A stretch of 64,000 bases of DNA from an uncultured Oscillospiraceae bacterium (GTDB lineage: Bacteria; Bacillota; Clostridia; Oscillospirales; Oscillospiraceae): the NCBI GenBank assembly GCA_947630785.1, contig CANRIW010000003.1, positions 49,763 through 113,762 of the forward strand, written 5' to 3'. The first letter of the stretch is position 1. Each line of letters starts with the position of its first letter. Under the pieces are notes generated by a model. The model did no database searches, had not been told where the DNA came from, and worked only from the letters and a program-made list of their open reading frames with translations. Made by a program: the position numbers and the translations under genes. Shown in pieces: positions 34,979-43,591 of this stretch.

Positions 34979-35719
34979 ATGGAAAAGATCTATTCCCGCA
35001 CCACCACCATCCAGGAGGACAAGGTCTCCGGCTTCTGCCCCGGCTGTATGCACTCCACCGTCATCAAGCTCATCGGCGAGGCGCTGGACGAGCTGAACCT
35101 GGTGGACAAGGCCGTCTGCGTCCAGGGCATCGGCTGCTGCGGCCTCCACATGGACTACATCGCCTACGACGACATCACCGCCCCCCACGGCCGCGCCTGC
35201 GCTGTGGCCACCGGCATCAAGCGCACCAGCCCCGGCTCCCTGGTGTTCACCTACCAGGGCGACGGCGACTTCGCCTCCATCGGCCTGGCCGAGTCCGTCT
35301 CCGCCGCCAACCGGGGCGAGAACTTCACCGTCATCTTCATCAACAACGGCATCTACGGCATGACCGGCGGCCAGATGGCCCCCACCACCCTGCTGGGCAT
35401 GAAGGCCACCACCGCCCCCAAGGGCCGCATCGCCGAGGAGCACGGCTATCCCATGCACGTGTGCGAGCTGCTGGACCAGCTCACCGCCCCCCACTATCTG
35501 GAACGGGTGAGCTGCAACACCCCGCAGAACGTCATCAAGACCAAGAACGCCATCAAGAAGGCGTTCCAGTACCAGATGGAGGGCAAGGGCTTCTCCCTGG
35601 TGGAGGTCGTCACCAGCTGCCCCACCAACTGGGGCCTGGATCCCCTGGACGCGCTGGACTTCATCGAGCAGAAGATGCTGCCCGAGTATCCCCTGGGCGT
35701 CGTCCGGGACAAGAAGTGA
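34979..35719 (+). CDS. vorA: 2-oxoacid:ferredoxin oxidoreductase, thiamine-diphosphate beta subunit
   Basis: A 246-residue subunit that binds thiamine diphosphate. FCPGCMHSTVIKLIGEAL near residue 18 supplies cluster and cofactor contacts, GIGCCGLHMDY follows, and the ThDP-binding motif is QGDGDFASIGLAESVSAANRGENFTVIFINN near residues 91-121, with the GDG start and NN end. A Mg-binding region and NGIYGMTGGQMAPTT come next. It starts 13 bp after the alpha subunit behind AAGGGGG. The substrate question is as for the alpha subunit. Confidence 0.88.
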   Translation: MEKIYSRTTTIQEDKVSGFCPGCMHSTVIKLIGEALDELNLVDKAVCVQGIGCCGLHMDYIAYDDITAPHGRACAVATGIKRTSPGSLVFTYQGDGDFASIGLAESVSAANRGENFTVIFINNGIYGMTGGQMAPTTLLGMKATTAPKGRIAEEHGYPMHVCELLDQLTAPHYLERVSCNTPQNVIKTKNAIKKAFQYQMEGKGFSLVEVVTSCPTNWGLDPLDALDFIEQKMLPEYPLGVVRDKK

Positions 35720-35731
35720 GGAGGGCTGGAT

Positions 35732-36280
35732 ATGGAAACCAATCTGTGCGTGGCCGGCTTCGGCGGCCAGGGCGTCATGACCCTGGGCAAGTTCCTGGCC
35801 CAGGCCACCTGTGACTCCACCGACAAGAACGTGACCTTCTTCCCCTCTTACGGCGCGGAGCAGCGGGGCGGCACCGCCAACTGCTTCGTGGTCATCTCCG
35901 ACGGGCTCATCGGCGCCCCCCTGGGGGACGTGATGGACGACCTGATCGTGATGAACGGCCCCTCTCTGGCCAAGTTTCTGCCCACTCTGAAGGAGGGCGG
36001 CACCCTGTTCATCAACAGCTCCATCGTGGACGAGAAGGACGTGAATCGTCCCGACGTGAAGGTGGTCAAGGCCCCCGTCACCGAGATGGCCCTGGACATG
36101 GGCAACGCCAAGGTGCTGAACGTGATCATGCTGGGCGTGTACGTGGGCTATACCGAGGTGGTCCCCCCCGACGTGGTGTGGAGCACCATCGAGCACAAGC
36201 TGGGCTCCAAGCCCAAGCTGCTGCCCCTGAACAAACAGGCCTTCGAGAAGGGCCTGGAGATCGGGCGGAGCCAGAAATAA
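35732..36280 (+). CDS. vorC: 2-oxoacid:ferredoxin oxidoreductase, gamma subunit
   Basis: A 182-residue subunit of the pyruvate/ketoisovalerate oxidoreductase gamma family, which helps bind coenzyme A. VAGFGGQGVMTLGKFLAQA near the N-terminus and SYGAEQRGGTANCFVVIS near residues 41-58 are the hallmarks. It ends the operon, 12 bp after the beta subunit, and is followed by a strong terminator. Confidence 0.92.
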   Translation: METNLCVAGFGGQGVMTLGKFLAQATCDSTDKNVTFFPSYGAEQRGGTANCFVVISDGLIGAPLGDVMDDLIVMNGPSLAKFLPTLKEGGTLFINSSIVDEKDVNRPDVKVVKAPVTEMALDMGNAKVLNVIMLGVYVGYTEVVPPDVVWSTIEHKLGSKPKLLPLNKQAFEKGLEIGRSQK

Positions 36281-36298
36281 TTCCCCTTGTTTGAGACG

Positions 36299-36335
36299 GC
36301 CCCCGGTGGTACAATGCCATCGGGGGCTGTTTTTT
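36299..36335 (+). terminator. Terminator after Vor operon
   Basis: Stem GCCCCCGGTGG pairs with CCATCGGGGGC and is followed by TGTTTTTTG. Confidence 0.9.
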
Positions 36336-36346
36336 GCCCATGTAAA

Positions 36347-36378
36347 CCCCCGGTTGACGAAAAACCATCCCCCGGTTG
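36347..36378 (+). repeat. Direct repeat CCCCCGGTTG upstream of the HTH gene
   Basis: Identical 10-base copies at 36347-36356 and 36369-36378 are 22 bp apart, about two helical turns, and lie 54-85 bp before the regulator start. They may be an autoregulatory site. Confidence 0.4.
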
Positions 36379-36431
36379 GTGGAATCGGGGCGGTGTTTCC
36401 GATATATTAGGGCCGAAAGGAGGCGGGCGCC

Positions 36432-37628
36432 ATGACCGTAGGACAGCGTGTCGCGCAGAAACGGAAGGAGCTGGGCCTGTCCCAGGAGGAGCTGGGGGAG
36501 CGGCTGGGCGTCTCCCGGCAGGCCATCTATAAATGGGAGGCGGATCAAACGCTGCCCGAGATCGAGAAGCTGGTGAATCTGAGCAAGCTCTTCTCCGTGC
36601 CCGTGGGCTGGCTGCTGGGGGTGGAGGAGGAGCCCTCCCAGGAAAACAGCGGTGAGCTCACCGAGGAACAGCTGAAAATGGCGGAGGAGATCGCCAAGCG
36701 GTACATCGACGCCATCCCTCAGCCAGAACCGCCCAAAAAGCGGCGGAAATGGCCCTTTGTGGTGGCGGCGGTGGTGCTGATTGGGGTGTTCTGGCATCTG
36801 TTTGGCCGGCTGGACGGGCTGGGCAGCCAGTATAACAGCCTGCAATCCTCCATCGGCAATATATCCGAGTCGGTGAACCGGCAGATCAACGGCATCGCCG
36901 GCCGGGTGGAGTCCATCCTGGAGGCCCAGAACACCCTGGTGGCCGACTGGAAGGCCGACTACACCCCCGATTACCGGGCAAACGGGATCACCTTCCCCCT
37001 CCGGGCGGTGCCCAAAACCTATGAGGAGGGCATGACCGCCATCTTCGTGCTGGAGAGCGCCGGCGAGCGTTTTGAGGCCCCGGTGGAGCCGGGGGCGGAC
37101 CACGCCTTTTCCGGAGCGGTCACCTGTCCCCTCACCGACGACATCCGGCTTTCGGTGGTGTTCGTGTCCGCCGACGGCACCCGTCAGACCCAGCTGCTGG
37201 AGCAGTACTCCATGCTGTACAGCGGCAGCTTTCCCAACGCGAACATCGAGGGCGGTTTGCTGTGGCAGGATATATTCGTGGGGGACACACTTTCCGCAGA
37301 CGATCACATCTCCTGCTCCATCAGCACGCGCGACTGCGCCGTGGCGGACATCCGCTGCGGCCTGTTCCGGGACAACGCGCTGGCGACATGGTATGAACCC
37401 GCCAATGGCGGGGCGTCCGCTCAGTTGCCCGTCTTCCGCCGCCCGCAGGTGACCCTGGAGCGGGGCCACGTCTACTGCGAGGCCCTGGTGGTCACTGACG
37501 AGTACGGTCGGGAGCGGGTCTATCCCAACATCTCCATCGCCTGGAACGAGACCAGACGGCAGTGGGATATATTTGCCCCCGGCAACGTGATCTCTCTTGA
37601 CAACGACCCGGCCCACTGGAGCTATTAA
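36432..37628 (+). CDS. Membrane-anchored XRE-type HTH protein with extracytoplasmic domain
   Basis: A 398-residue protein. An XRE helix-turn-helix (about residues 1-62: QRVAQKRKELGLSQEELGERLGVSRQAIYKWE) is followed by a charged linker, one transmembrane helix (about 108-126, WPFVVAAVVLIGVFWHLF), a short coiled region (GSQYNSLQSSIGNISESVNRQI) and about 250 residues outside. The outer part has repeated beta-rich segments and no motif I know. The layout implies DNA binding coupled to an envelope signal in one chain, without a kinase. RBS AAAGGAGG. A Bce-type exporter lies downstream but behind a terminator and its own promoter. Confidence 0.8.
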   Translation: MTVGQRVAQKRKELGLSQEELGERLGVSRQAIYKWEADQTLPEIEKLVNLSKLFSVPVGWLLGVEEEPSQENSGELTEEQLKMAEEIAKRYIDAIPQPEPPKKRRKWPFVVAAVVLIGVFWHLFGRLDGLGSQYNSLQSSIGNISESVNRQINGIAGRVESILEAQNTLVADWKADYTPDYRANGITFPLRAVPKTYEEGMTAIFVLESAGERFEAPVEPGADHAFSGAVTCPLTDDIRLSVVFVSADGTRQTQLLEQYSMLYSGSFPNANIEGGLLWQDIFVGDTLSADDHISCSISTRDCAVADIRCGLFRDNALATWYEPANGGASAQLPVFRRPQVTLERGHVYCEALVVTDEYGRERVYPNISIAWNETRRQWDIFAPGNVISLDNDPAHWSY

Positions 37629-37639
37629 AATAACGCCGC

Positions 37640-37676
37640 GCCCCCGGACGGCAAGTCCGGGGGCTTTCCCTGTTTC
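37640..37676 (+). terminator. Terminator after HTH sensor gene
   Basis: A perfect 10-bp stem GCCCCCGGAC with loop GGCAA, followed by TTTCCCTGTTT. Confidence 0.75.
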
Positions 37677-37699
37677 AAGAAAACTTAATATTTTCCCTC

Positions 37700-37727
37700 T
37701 TGACATTCGCGCCCTCCGTGGTATATT
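37700..37727 (+). promoter_or_regulatory. Sigma-A promoter for the ABC exporter
   Basis: TTGACA at 37700-37705 and TATATT at 37722-37727 have a 16-bp spacer. Confidence 0.75.
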
Positions 37728-37754
37728 AACTGTGTTAATACGCTTAATACAGTT
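37728..37754. promoter_or_regulatory. Inverted repeat operator at the ABC exporter promoter
   Basis: AACTGTGTTAA and TTAATACAGTT form 11-bp arms with one mismatch around TACGC, directly after the -10 and over the transcription start. This position suits a repressor. No obvious cognate regulator is adjacent. Confidence 0.65.
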
Positions 37755-37774
37755 TGACTGAGGAGGACTGCGCG

Positions 37775-38542
37775 ATGCCCATTTTGGAAGTGGAACACGT
37801 GAAAAAGATCTACTCCACCCGGTTCGGCGGCCAGAAGGTCCAGGCCCTGGCCGACGTGTCGTTCACGGTGGAGAGAGGGGAATATGTGGCCATCATGGGG
37901 GAATCGGGCTCCGGCAAGACCACCCTGCTGAACATCCTGGCGGCGCTGGACCGGCCCACCGCCGGCTCGGTGGTGCTGGAGGGGATGGACCTGTCCAGGG
38001 TGAAGGAGGGCAGCATGGCCGCCTTCCGCCGGGACAACCTGGGCTTCGTGTTCCAGGATTTCTCCCTGCTGGACACCTTCTCCCTTCGGGACAACATCCT
38101 GCTGCCCCTGGTGCTGGCGGGAAAGAAGTACCCGGAGATGGAGGAGCGGCTGAAGCCCCTGGCGGCGGAGTTGGAGATATCCGAGCTGCTGGACAAGTAC
38201 CCCTATGAGGTGTCCGGCGGCCAGAAGCAGCGATGCGCGGTGGCCCGGGCCCTCATCACCGGGCCCAAGCTGGTGCTGGCGGACGAGCCCACCGGGGCGC
38301 TGGACTCCCGCTCGTCAGAGGCGCTGATGGATCTGTTCGTCCGCATCAACCGAGCGGGCCAGACCATCTTGATGGTGACCCACTCCACGGCGGCGGCCAG
38401 CCGGGCCGGGCGGGTGCTGTTCATCCGGGACGGGCTGGTATACTATCAGCTCTCCCGGCAGGGCCGCACCGACGGGGAGATGTACCGCCTCATCACCGAC
38501 GCGCTGACCCGCCTGTCCGCCGGAGGTGAGCACAGTGCGTAA
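37775..38542 (+). CDS. ABC transporter ATP-binding protein (BceA/MacB-like)
   Basis: A 255-residue ATPase of the antimicrobial-peptide exporter or sensor class. Walker A is GESGSGKTT near residues 41-49, the signature is VSGGQKQRCAVARAL near 146, Walker B is LVLADEPTGALD, and the D- and H-loops (THSTAAA) follow. The ATG at 37775 follows GAGGAGG; an in-frame TTG seven codons upstream lies in the operator. The permease gene overlaps its end by 8 bases, so they are coupled. There is no two-component system beside it, unlike typical bce loci. Confidence 0.93.
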   Translation: MPILEVEHVKKIYSTRFGGQKVQALADVSFTVERGEYVAIMGESGSGKTTLLNILAALDRPTAGSVVLEGMDLSRVKEGSMAAFRRDNLGFVFQDFSLLDTFSLRDNILLPLVLAGKKYPEMEERLKPLAAELEISELLDKYPYEVSGGQKQRCAVARALITGPKLVLADEPTGALDSRSSEALMDLFVRINRAGQTILMVTHSTAAASRAGRVLFIRDGLVYYQLSRQGRTDGEMYRLITDALTRLSAGGEHSA

Positions 38543-40613
38543 GCTCTATCCCCGGCTGGCCCTGAACGGGATGAAGAGCAACCGGCGGTTCTTCGTGCCC
38601 TATCTGCTGGCGCTGACGGGCCTCTCCGCCGCCTTCTACGTGATGGCCGCCCTGGCCACCGACCCCGGCAGAAACGAGATGCGGGGGGCGGAGTACGTGA
38701 GCATGATGATGACCATCGGCATGTTCGTGGCGGCCCTCTTCATCGCCGTGCTGGTACTGTACATCAACAGCTTTCTGATGAAGCAGCGGAAAAAGGAGCT
38801 GGGCCTCTACAACATCCTGGGCATGGGCAAAGGCAGCATCGCCGCCCTGCTGTGCTGGGAGAGCCTGTTCACCGCCGTCATCGGCGTGGGCTGCGGCCTC
38901 CTGGCGGGGATGATACTCCACGTGCTGGCGGTATCGGTGCTGGGGCTGCTCATCCCCCTGGGGCTGGTGTTCCGGCTGGGGCTGTCTCTGCCGGCGGCCG
39001 TCATGACCTGCGCCCTGTTCGCCGTCCTGCTCCTGCTGGCCCTGCTGCTGAACCTGGGGCGGGTGTCTCTGTCAAGGCCCGTGGAGCTGCTGCGGGGCGG
39101 CAACGTGGGCGAGAAGGAGCCCAAGACCCGCCTTTTGATGGCCATTCTGGGGGTGGTCGCCCTGGGGGCGGGGTACGGCATCGCCATCTGGGCGGCCGAC
39201 CCGGTGTCCGCCCTGGCTTTTTACTTCCTGGCGGTGATCCTGGTCATCATCGGCACCTATTTTCTGTTCACCGCCGGGAGCATCGCTCTCTTAAAGCTCC
39301 TGCGGAAAAACAAGAGCTTTTACTACCGGCCCGGCCCCTTCATCGGGGTGTCCGGGATGCTCTACCGCATGAAGCGCAACGCGGTGGGCCTGGCCAGCAT
39401 CTGCATCCTGTCCACCATGGTGATGGTGATGGCCTCGGGCACGGTGTCCCTGTACCGGGGGATGAGCCGCATCGTGGAGGCCCAGTACCCCGCCGATGTG
39501 AGCGTCTCCGTCCAGTACGACCCGGACGGCGGGACGGATGACGTCCTGTTCAGCGAGGACGACGAAGAGTTCGTCCCCTTCGATCCCGCCGGACTGAACA
39601 CCGCCCTCCGGGACGCGGCGGCGGAGGCAGGACAGGAGGTGGAGGGGCTGCGCTCCTTCGGCGACCTCCACGTGGACGCCCTGCCCACGGAGGACGGCTG
39701 GCAGATCGGGGCGGGGCTGTCCGCCTCCATGAGCAAGATGCGGACCCTCCACTTCCTGTCGGCGGCGGACTACGAGGCCCTCACCGGCAGAGCCGCCCCG
39801 GAGCTGTCCGCCGGGGAGGCCGCCCTCTGCGGGGAGGGACCCACGGGGGAGCTCACCCTGGTGGGGGTGGAGGTGGACGACCACCACGACGCCCATCCCA
39901 CCGGCGACACTCTCACGCTGAACATCACACAGCAGCTCGGGGCCGTCCCCTACTTCACCGACACGAACGATCCCTACCGGCCGGTGTGCCTCATCCTGCC
40001 GGACGAGGGCGCCCTGGCGGAGGTCCGGGCCTTCCTGCGGCCCCTGGAGAGGCCGGGGGGCATGTGGCGACACAGCACCTGGACCACGCTGCTGGACGTG
40101 ACCGGCAGCGGGGACGACGTCATCGACGCCTGGTGGAGCGGTATCGCCGGCGGCGACACGGGGTTCGGCTCTTACTACTCCCTGTCCTACACCAGCCGGG
40201 AGGACTCCGCCGACCAAATCTACGCGGCGGCGGGCTCCTTCCTGTTCCTGGGCATCGTGCTGGGGGCCATCTTCCTGGCGGCCACCGCCCTGATCCTCTA
40301 CTACAAGCAGGTGTCCGAGGGGTACGAGGACCAGGAGCGCTTCGCCATCATGCGCCGGGTGGGGCTGACCCCGGAACAGGTCCGGGGCACCATCCGGACC
40401 CAGGTGCTTATCGTGTTTTTCCTGCCGGTGGCGGCCGCCGCCGTCCACCTGCTGTTCGACTTCAACCTGGTGGCCCAGATGCTCCAGCTGTTCCACGTGC
40501 GGGATCTGTCGGTGGCCCTCATCTCCACGGGGGCGACCCTGGCGGCCTTCCTCATCGTCTATCTGGTGATGTATCTGCTCACCGACCGGACCTACTACAA
40601 GATCGTGAGATGA
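38535..40613 (+). CDS. FtsX-like ABC transporter permease (BceB-like)
   Basis: A 692-residue permease. It has an N-terminal helix, a helix cluster within about residues 50-290, a large extracytoplasmic segment (about 315-550) between helices and three C-terminal helices. This is the pattern of BceB-type peptide-sensing permeases. KQRKKELGLYNILGMGKGSIA, a coupling-helix segment, is found in FtsX-type domains and recurs as EDQERFAIMRRVGLTPEQV. The GTG at 38535 lies 8 bp after CGGAGG and inside the ATPase gene's end. The peptide handled is not known. Confidence 0.88.
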   Translation: MRKLYPRLALNGMKSNRRFFVPYLLALTGLSAAFYVMAALATDPGRNEMRGAEYVSMMMTIGMFVAALFIAVLVLYINSFLMKQRKKELGLYNILGMGKGSIAALLCWESLFTAVIGVGCGLLAGMILHVLAVSVLGLLIPLGLVFRLGLSLPAAVMTCALFAVLLLLALLLNLGRVSLSRPVELLRGGNVGEKEPKTRLLMAILGVVALGAGYGIAIWAADPVSALAFYFLAVILVIIGTYFLFTAGSIALLKLLRKNKSFYYRPGPFIGVSGMLYRMKRNAVGLASICILSTMVMVMASGTVSLYRGMSRIVEAQYPADVSVSVQYDPDGGTDDVLFSEDDEEFVPFDPAGLNTALRDAAAEAGQEVEGLRSFGDLHVDALPTEDGWQIGAGLSASMSKMRTLHFLSAADYEALTGRAAPELSAGEAALCGEGPTGELTLVGVEVDDHHDAHPTGDTLTLNITQQLGAVPYFTDTNDPYRPVCLILPDEGALAEVRAFLRPLERPGGMWRHSTWTTLLDVTGSGDDVIDAWWSGIAGGDTGFGSYYSLSYTSREDSADQIYAAAGSFLFLGIVLGAIFLAATALILYYKQVSEGYEDQERFAIMRRVGLTPEQVRGTIRTQVLIVFFLPVAAAAVHLLFDFNLVAQMLQLFHVRDLSVALISTGATLAAFLIVYLVMYLLTDRTYYKIVR

Positions 40614-40618
40614 CCCGG

Positions 40619-40650
40619 AGGGGCGGCGCCGCGCCGCCCCTTCTGTTCTT
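40619..40650 (+). terminator. Terminator after ABC exporter
   Basis: A GC stem of GGGGCGGC with GCCGCCCC, followed by TTCTGTTCTT. Confidence 0.6.
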
Positions 40651-40678
40651 GACCGGACGGGCCCTCTTATGGTATACT
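40649..40678 (+). promoter_or_regulatory. Sigma-A promoter for GH13 gene
   Basis: TTGACC at 40649-40654 and TATACT at 40673-40678 have an 18-bp spacer. Confidence 0.65.
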
Positions 40679-40740
40679 GGCGGACGTGTGAGATCATGGG
40701 CGCGCCCGCGCCCAGGCCATAGAGAGGAGCGAGCCATACC

Positions 40741-42051
40741 ATGTGGGCCGACGAGAGCGTATTCTATCAGATCTATCCCCTGGGGTTCTGCGGCGCGCCG
40801 CAGGAGAACGACGGGGTCACCGTCAACCGCATCCAGAAGATCGGCGCGTGGGCGGAGCATATCAGCAGACTGGGGGCCAACGCCGTCTACCTCTGCCCCA
40901 TCTTCGACAGCGACCGCCACGGCTACGACACCCGGGACTACCGCCGCCTGGACCCCCGGCTGGGCACCAACGAGGACTTTGCCGCGGTGTGCCGCGCCCT
41001 CCATGAGCACGGCATCAAGGTGGTGCTGGACGGTGTGTTCAACCACGTGGGCCGGGGCTTCTGGGCCTTCCGGGACGTGCAGGAGAAGAAGTGGGACTCC
41101 CCCTACAAGGACTGGTTCCACATCGACTTCGGGGGCAATTCCGGCTATAACGACGGCTTCTGGTACGAGGGCTGGGAGGGCCACTACGAGCTGGTGAAGC
41201 TGAACCTCCGCAACCCGGCAGTGGTGGACTATCTGCTGGACACCATTCGCTTTTGGGTGGAGCAGTTCGACATCGACGGGCTGCGGCTGGACGTGGCCTA
41301 CTGCCTGGAGCCCGACTTCCTCCGCCGGCTGCGGGACTTCGCCAACCACATCAAGCCCGAGTTCTTCCTGGTGGGCGAGACCCTCCACGGGGACTACAAC
41401 CGCTGGGTGGGGGACGATCTGCTACACAGCTGCACCAACTACGAATGCTACAAGGGCCTGTGGTCCAGCCTCAACAGCAACAACCTGTTCGAGATCGTCC
41501 ACAGTCTGAAGCGGCAGTTCGGCCCGGAGCAGTGGACGCTGTACAAGGGCAAGCACCTTCTGTGCTTCGCCGACAACCACGACGTGACGCGGGCGGCCTC
41601 CATCCTGACCAATCCCGCCCACCTGCCCCTGCTGTACGGCCTGGTGTTCGGCATGCCGGGCATCCCCTGCGTCTACTACGGCAGCGAGTGGGGAGCCCAG
41701 GCCCACAAGTCCCAGGGGGACGCCGCCCTGCGGCCCTGCTTCGACCATCCTGAGTGGAATTTCCTCACCGACGCCATCGCCGCCATGGCGAAGGCCCACC
41801 GGGAGAGCGAGGCCCTGTGTTACGGCGATTTCAGGGACCTGGTCCTCACCAACCGGCAGACGGTGTTCCAGCGGCGGACGGACTCGGAGCGGGTGCTGGT
41901 GGCCGTCAATGCGGACTCCAACCCCTACACCGCCCACTTCGACGCCGGCTGCGGCCGGGCGGTGGACCTGCTCACCGGCCAGCTCCACGACTTCGGCGGG
42001 GGCAGCGAGCTGCCCCCGTACAGCGTGGCCTACTGGAAGTGCGAGCGGTAA
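40741..42051 (+). CDS. Intracellular GH13 alpha-amylase family glycosidase
   Basis: A 436-residue alpha-glucan hydrolase or transferase without signal peptide, so cytosolic. The four GH13 regions are in order: GIKVVLDGVFNHVG, GLRLDVAYCL with the Asp nucleophile near residue 183, FFLVGETLHG with the acid Glu, and CFADNHDVTRAAS with the transition-state Asp. The start ESVFYQIYPLGF is typical of small maltodextrinase or trehalose-related members. It stands alone with its own promoter and terminator; the precise substrate (maltodextrin most likely) cannot be fixed. Confidence 0.92.
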   Translation: MWADESVFYQIYPLGFCGAPQENDGVTVNRIQKIGAWAEHISRLGANAVYLCPIFDSDRHGYDTRDYRRLDPRLGTNEDFAAVCRALHEHGIKVVLDGVFNHVGRGFWAFRDVQEKKWDSPYKDWFHIDFGGNSGYNDGFWYEGWEGHYELVKLNLRNPAVVDYLLDTIRFWVEQFDIDGLRLDVAYCLEPDFLRRLRDFANHIKPEFFLVGETLHGDYNRWVGDDLLHSCTNYECYKGLWSSLNSNNLFEIVHSLKRQFGPEQWTLYKGKHLLCFADNHDVTRAASILTNPAHLPLLYGLVFGMPGIPCVYYGSEWGAQAHKSQGDAALRPCFDHPEWNFLTDAIAAMAKAHRESEALCYGDFRDLVLTNRQTVFQRRTDSERVLVAVNADSNPYTAHFDAGCGRAVDLLTGQLHDFGGGSELPPYSVAYWKCER

Positions 42052-42061
42052 ATGGATGTGA

Positions 42062-42090
42062 AAAACCCCGGAACTCTGTTCCGGGGTTTT
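42062..42090. terminator. Bidirectional terminator between GH13 and MATE genes
   Basis: A perfect 12-bp stem AAAACCCCGGAA with loop CTCTG gives T-runs on both strands. Confidence 0.92.
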
Positions 42091-42091
42091 C

Positions 42092-43477
42092 TCAGATAGC
42101 CTCCGGGGCCTGGCCGTCGGCCAGGCGGCCCAGGGGCCGGTACACGGTGAAGTACATGGTGATGAAGCAGGCCAGCCCGCCCACCAGCTGGGACACGGCC
42201 TCCGCCGCGAACACGCCGGTGGTGCCCATCCCCCACAAGGGCAGCAGCACGGTGAGGGGCGCGTTGATGATGGCCTTGCGCAGCAGGGAGAAGAACACCG
42301 CCTGTCTGGAGCGGCCCAGGCCGGTGAACACCCCCTGCCCCGCCAGCTGGAGGGACATGAACAGGAACATCCCGAAATAGATGCGCAGGGCGGGCACGCC
42401 GATGGTGATGATGTCCGGGGAGTCGTTGAACACCCGGATGAGCAGTTCAGGGAAGGCCATGGCCACCACCCAGAACAGGGCGGAGTAGACCACCGTGATT
42501 CCCACGCTGAACCGGATGGACTCCCGGACCCGCTCATATTTCCGGGCGCCGTAGTTGTAGCCCTCCACCGGCTGGGAGCCGTTGGTGAGGCCGTGGACCG
42601 GCATGATGAACACCTCCCGCAGGGAGTTGATGATGGTCATCACACCCACATAGGGGTCGCCGCCGTAGAGCTGGAGGGTGGCGTTGCACACCACCTGGAC
42701 CAGGCTGTTGGTCAGGTTCACGAAGAAGCCGGACAGACCCAGGGCCACGATGCGCTTCACCCGGCCCAGCTCCAGCCGGAGGCAGGAGAGCTTCAGGCGC
42801 AGGATGGCCCTTTTCCCCATGAGGAAGGCCAGCACCCAGGCGGCGGACAGCCCCTGAGAGAGGATGGTGGCCAGGGCGGCCCCCCTGACCCCCAGACCCA
42901 GGCCGAAGTCGAAGATGAACAGCGGGTCCAGCACGATATTGGCCGCCGCCCCCAGCAGGACGGTCATCATCCCGACGCGGCCGAAGCCCTGGGCGTTGAT
43001 GAAGGGGTTCATCCCCAGACTGATCATCACGAACAGGGTGCCGCAGAGGTAGATGGTCATGTAGCCGTCGGCATAGGGGAAGGTGGCGTCGCTGGCCCCG
43101 AACAGATAGAGGATGGGCTTCTTCCAGATCAGGAAAAAGGCGGTGGACAGCACCCCCAGGATCAGCAGCAGGGTGAAGGAGTTGCCCAGGATGCGCTCGG
43201 CCTCCTGGTCGTCCCCCTCTCCCCGGCTGATGGAGCACAGGGGCGCGCCTCCGGTGCCGCACAGGTTGGCGAAGCCCATGAGGATGGTGATGATGGGCAT
43301 GGCCACGCCGATACCGGTGAGGGCCAGATGGTCGCTGTCCGGCAGGTGCCCTAAGTAAATGCGGTCCACCACGCTGTACAGCACGTTCACCAGCTGGGCC
43401 GCCGTCATGGGCAGGGCCAGCTTCATGATGTTGCCGGGAATGCTCCCCTGTGAAAAGTCGTTTTGCCGGTCTGACAT
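42092..43477 (-). CDS. MATE family efflux transporter
   Basis: A 461-residue protein with about 12 transmembrane helices in two related halves. IPGNIMKLALPMTAAQLVNVLYSVVDRIYLGHL begins the first half, and AGVGVAMP-like ITGIGVAMPIITILMGFANLCGTGGAPLCSI follows, the family pattern. The second half has MPVHGLTNGSQPVEGYNYGARKYERV. Such proteins export drugs or metabolites with sodium or protons; the substrate is unknown. A G-rich ribosome site (GGGGGG) precedes the ATG. Confidence 0.94.
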   Translation of the reverse strand: MSDRQNDFSQGSIPGNIMKLALPMTAAQLVNVLYSVVDRIYLGHLPDSDHLALTGIGVAMPIITILMGFANLCGTGGAPLCSISRGEGDDQEAERILGNSFTLLLILGVLSTAFFLIWKKPILYLFGASDATFPYADGYMTIYLCGTLFVMISLGMNPFINAQGFGRVGMMTVLLGAAANIVLDPLFIFDFGLGLGVRGAALATILSQGLSAAWVLAFLMGKRAILRLKLSCLRLELGRVKRIVALGLSGFFVNLTNSLVQVVCNATLQLYGGDPYVGVMTIINSLREVFIMPVHGLTNGSQPVEGYNYGARKYERVRESIRFSVGITVVYSALFWVVAMAFPELLIRVFNDSPDIITIGVPALRIYFGMFLFMSLQLAGQGVFTGLGRSRQAVFFSLLRKAIINAPLTVLLPLWGMGTTGVFAAEAVSQLVGGLACFITMYFTVYRPLGRLADGQAPEAI

Positions 43478-43553
43478 GGCACATCCCCCCTTCTTTCCGT
43501 ATTTGGGGGATTATATCACCTTTTCGCCCCGAATGGAAGGGGCAAAGCGCACA

Positions 43554-43586
43554 AAACGCCCGGCGCCGCATGAAGCGCCGGGCGTT
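43554..43586 (-). terminator. Terminator after the SpoIIQ-like gene
   Basis: On the minus strand, AACGCCCGGCGC and GCGCCGGGCGTT pair around an 8-nt loop and are followed by TTG. It directly follows the peptidase stop codon. Confidence 0.7.
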
Positions 43587-43591
43587 CCGCG

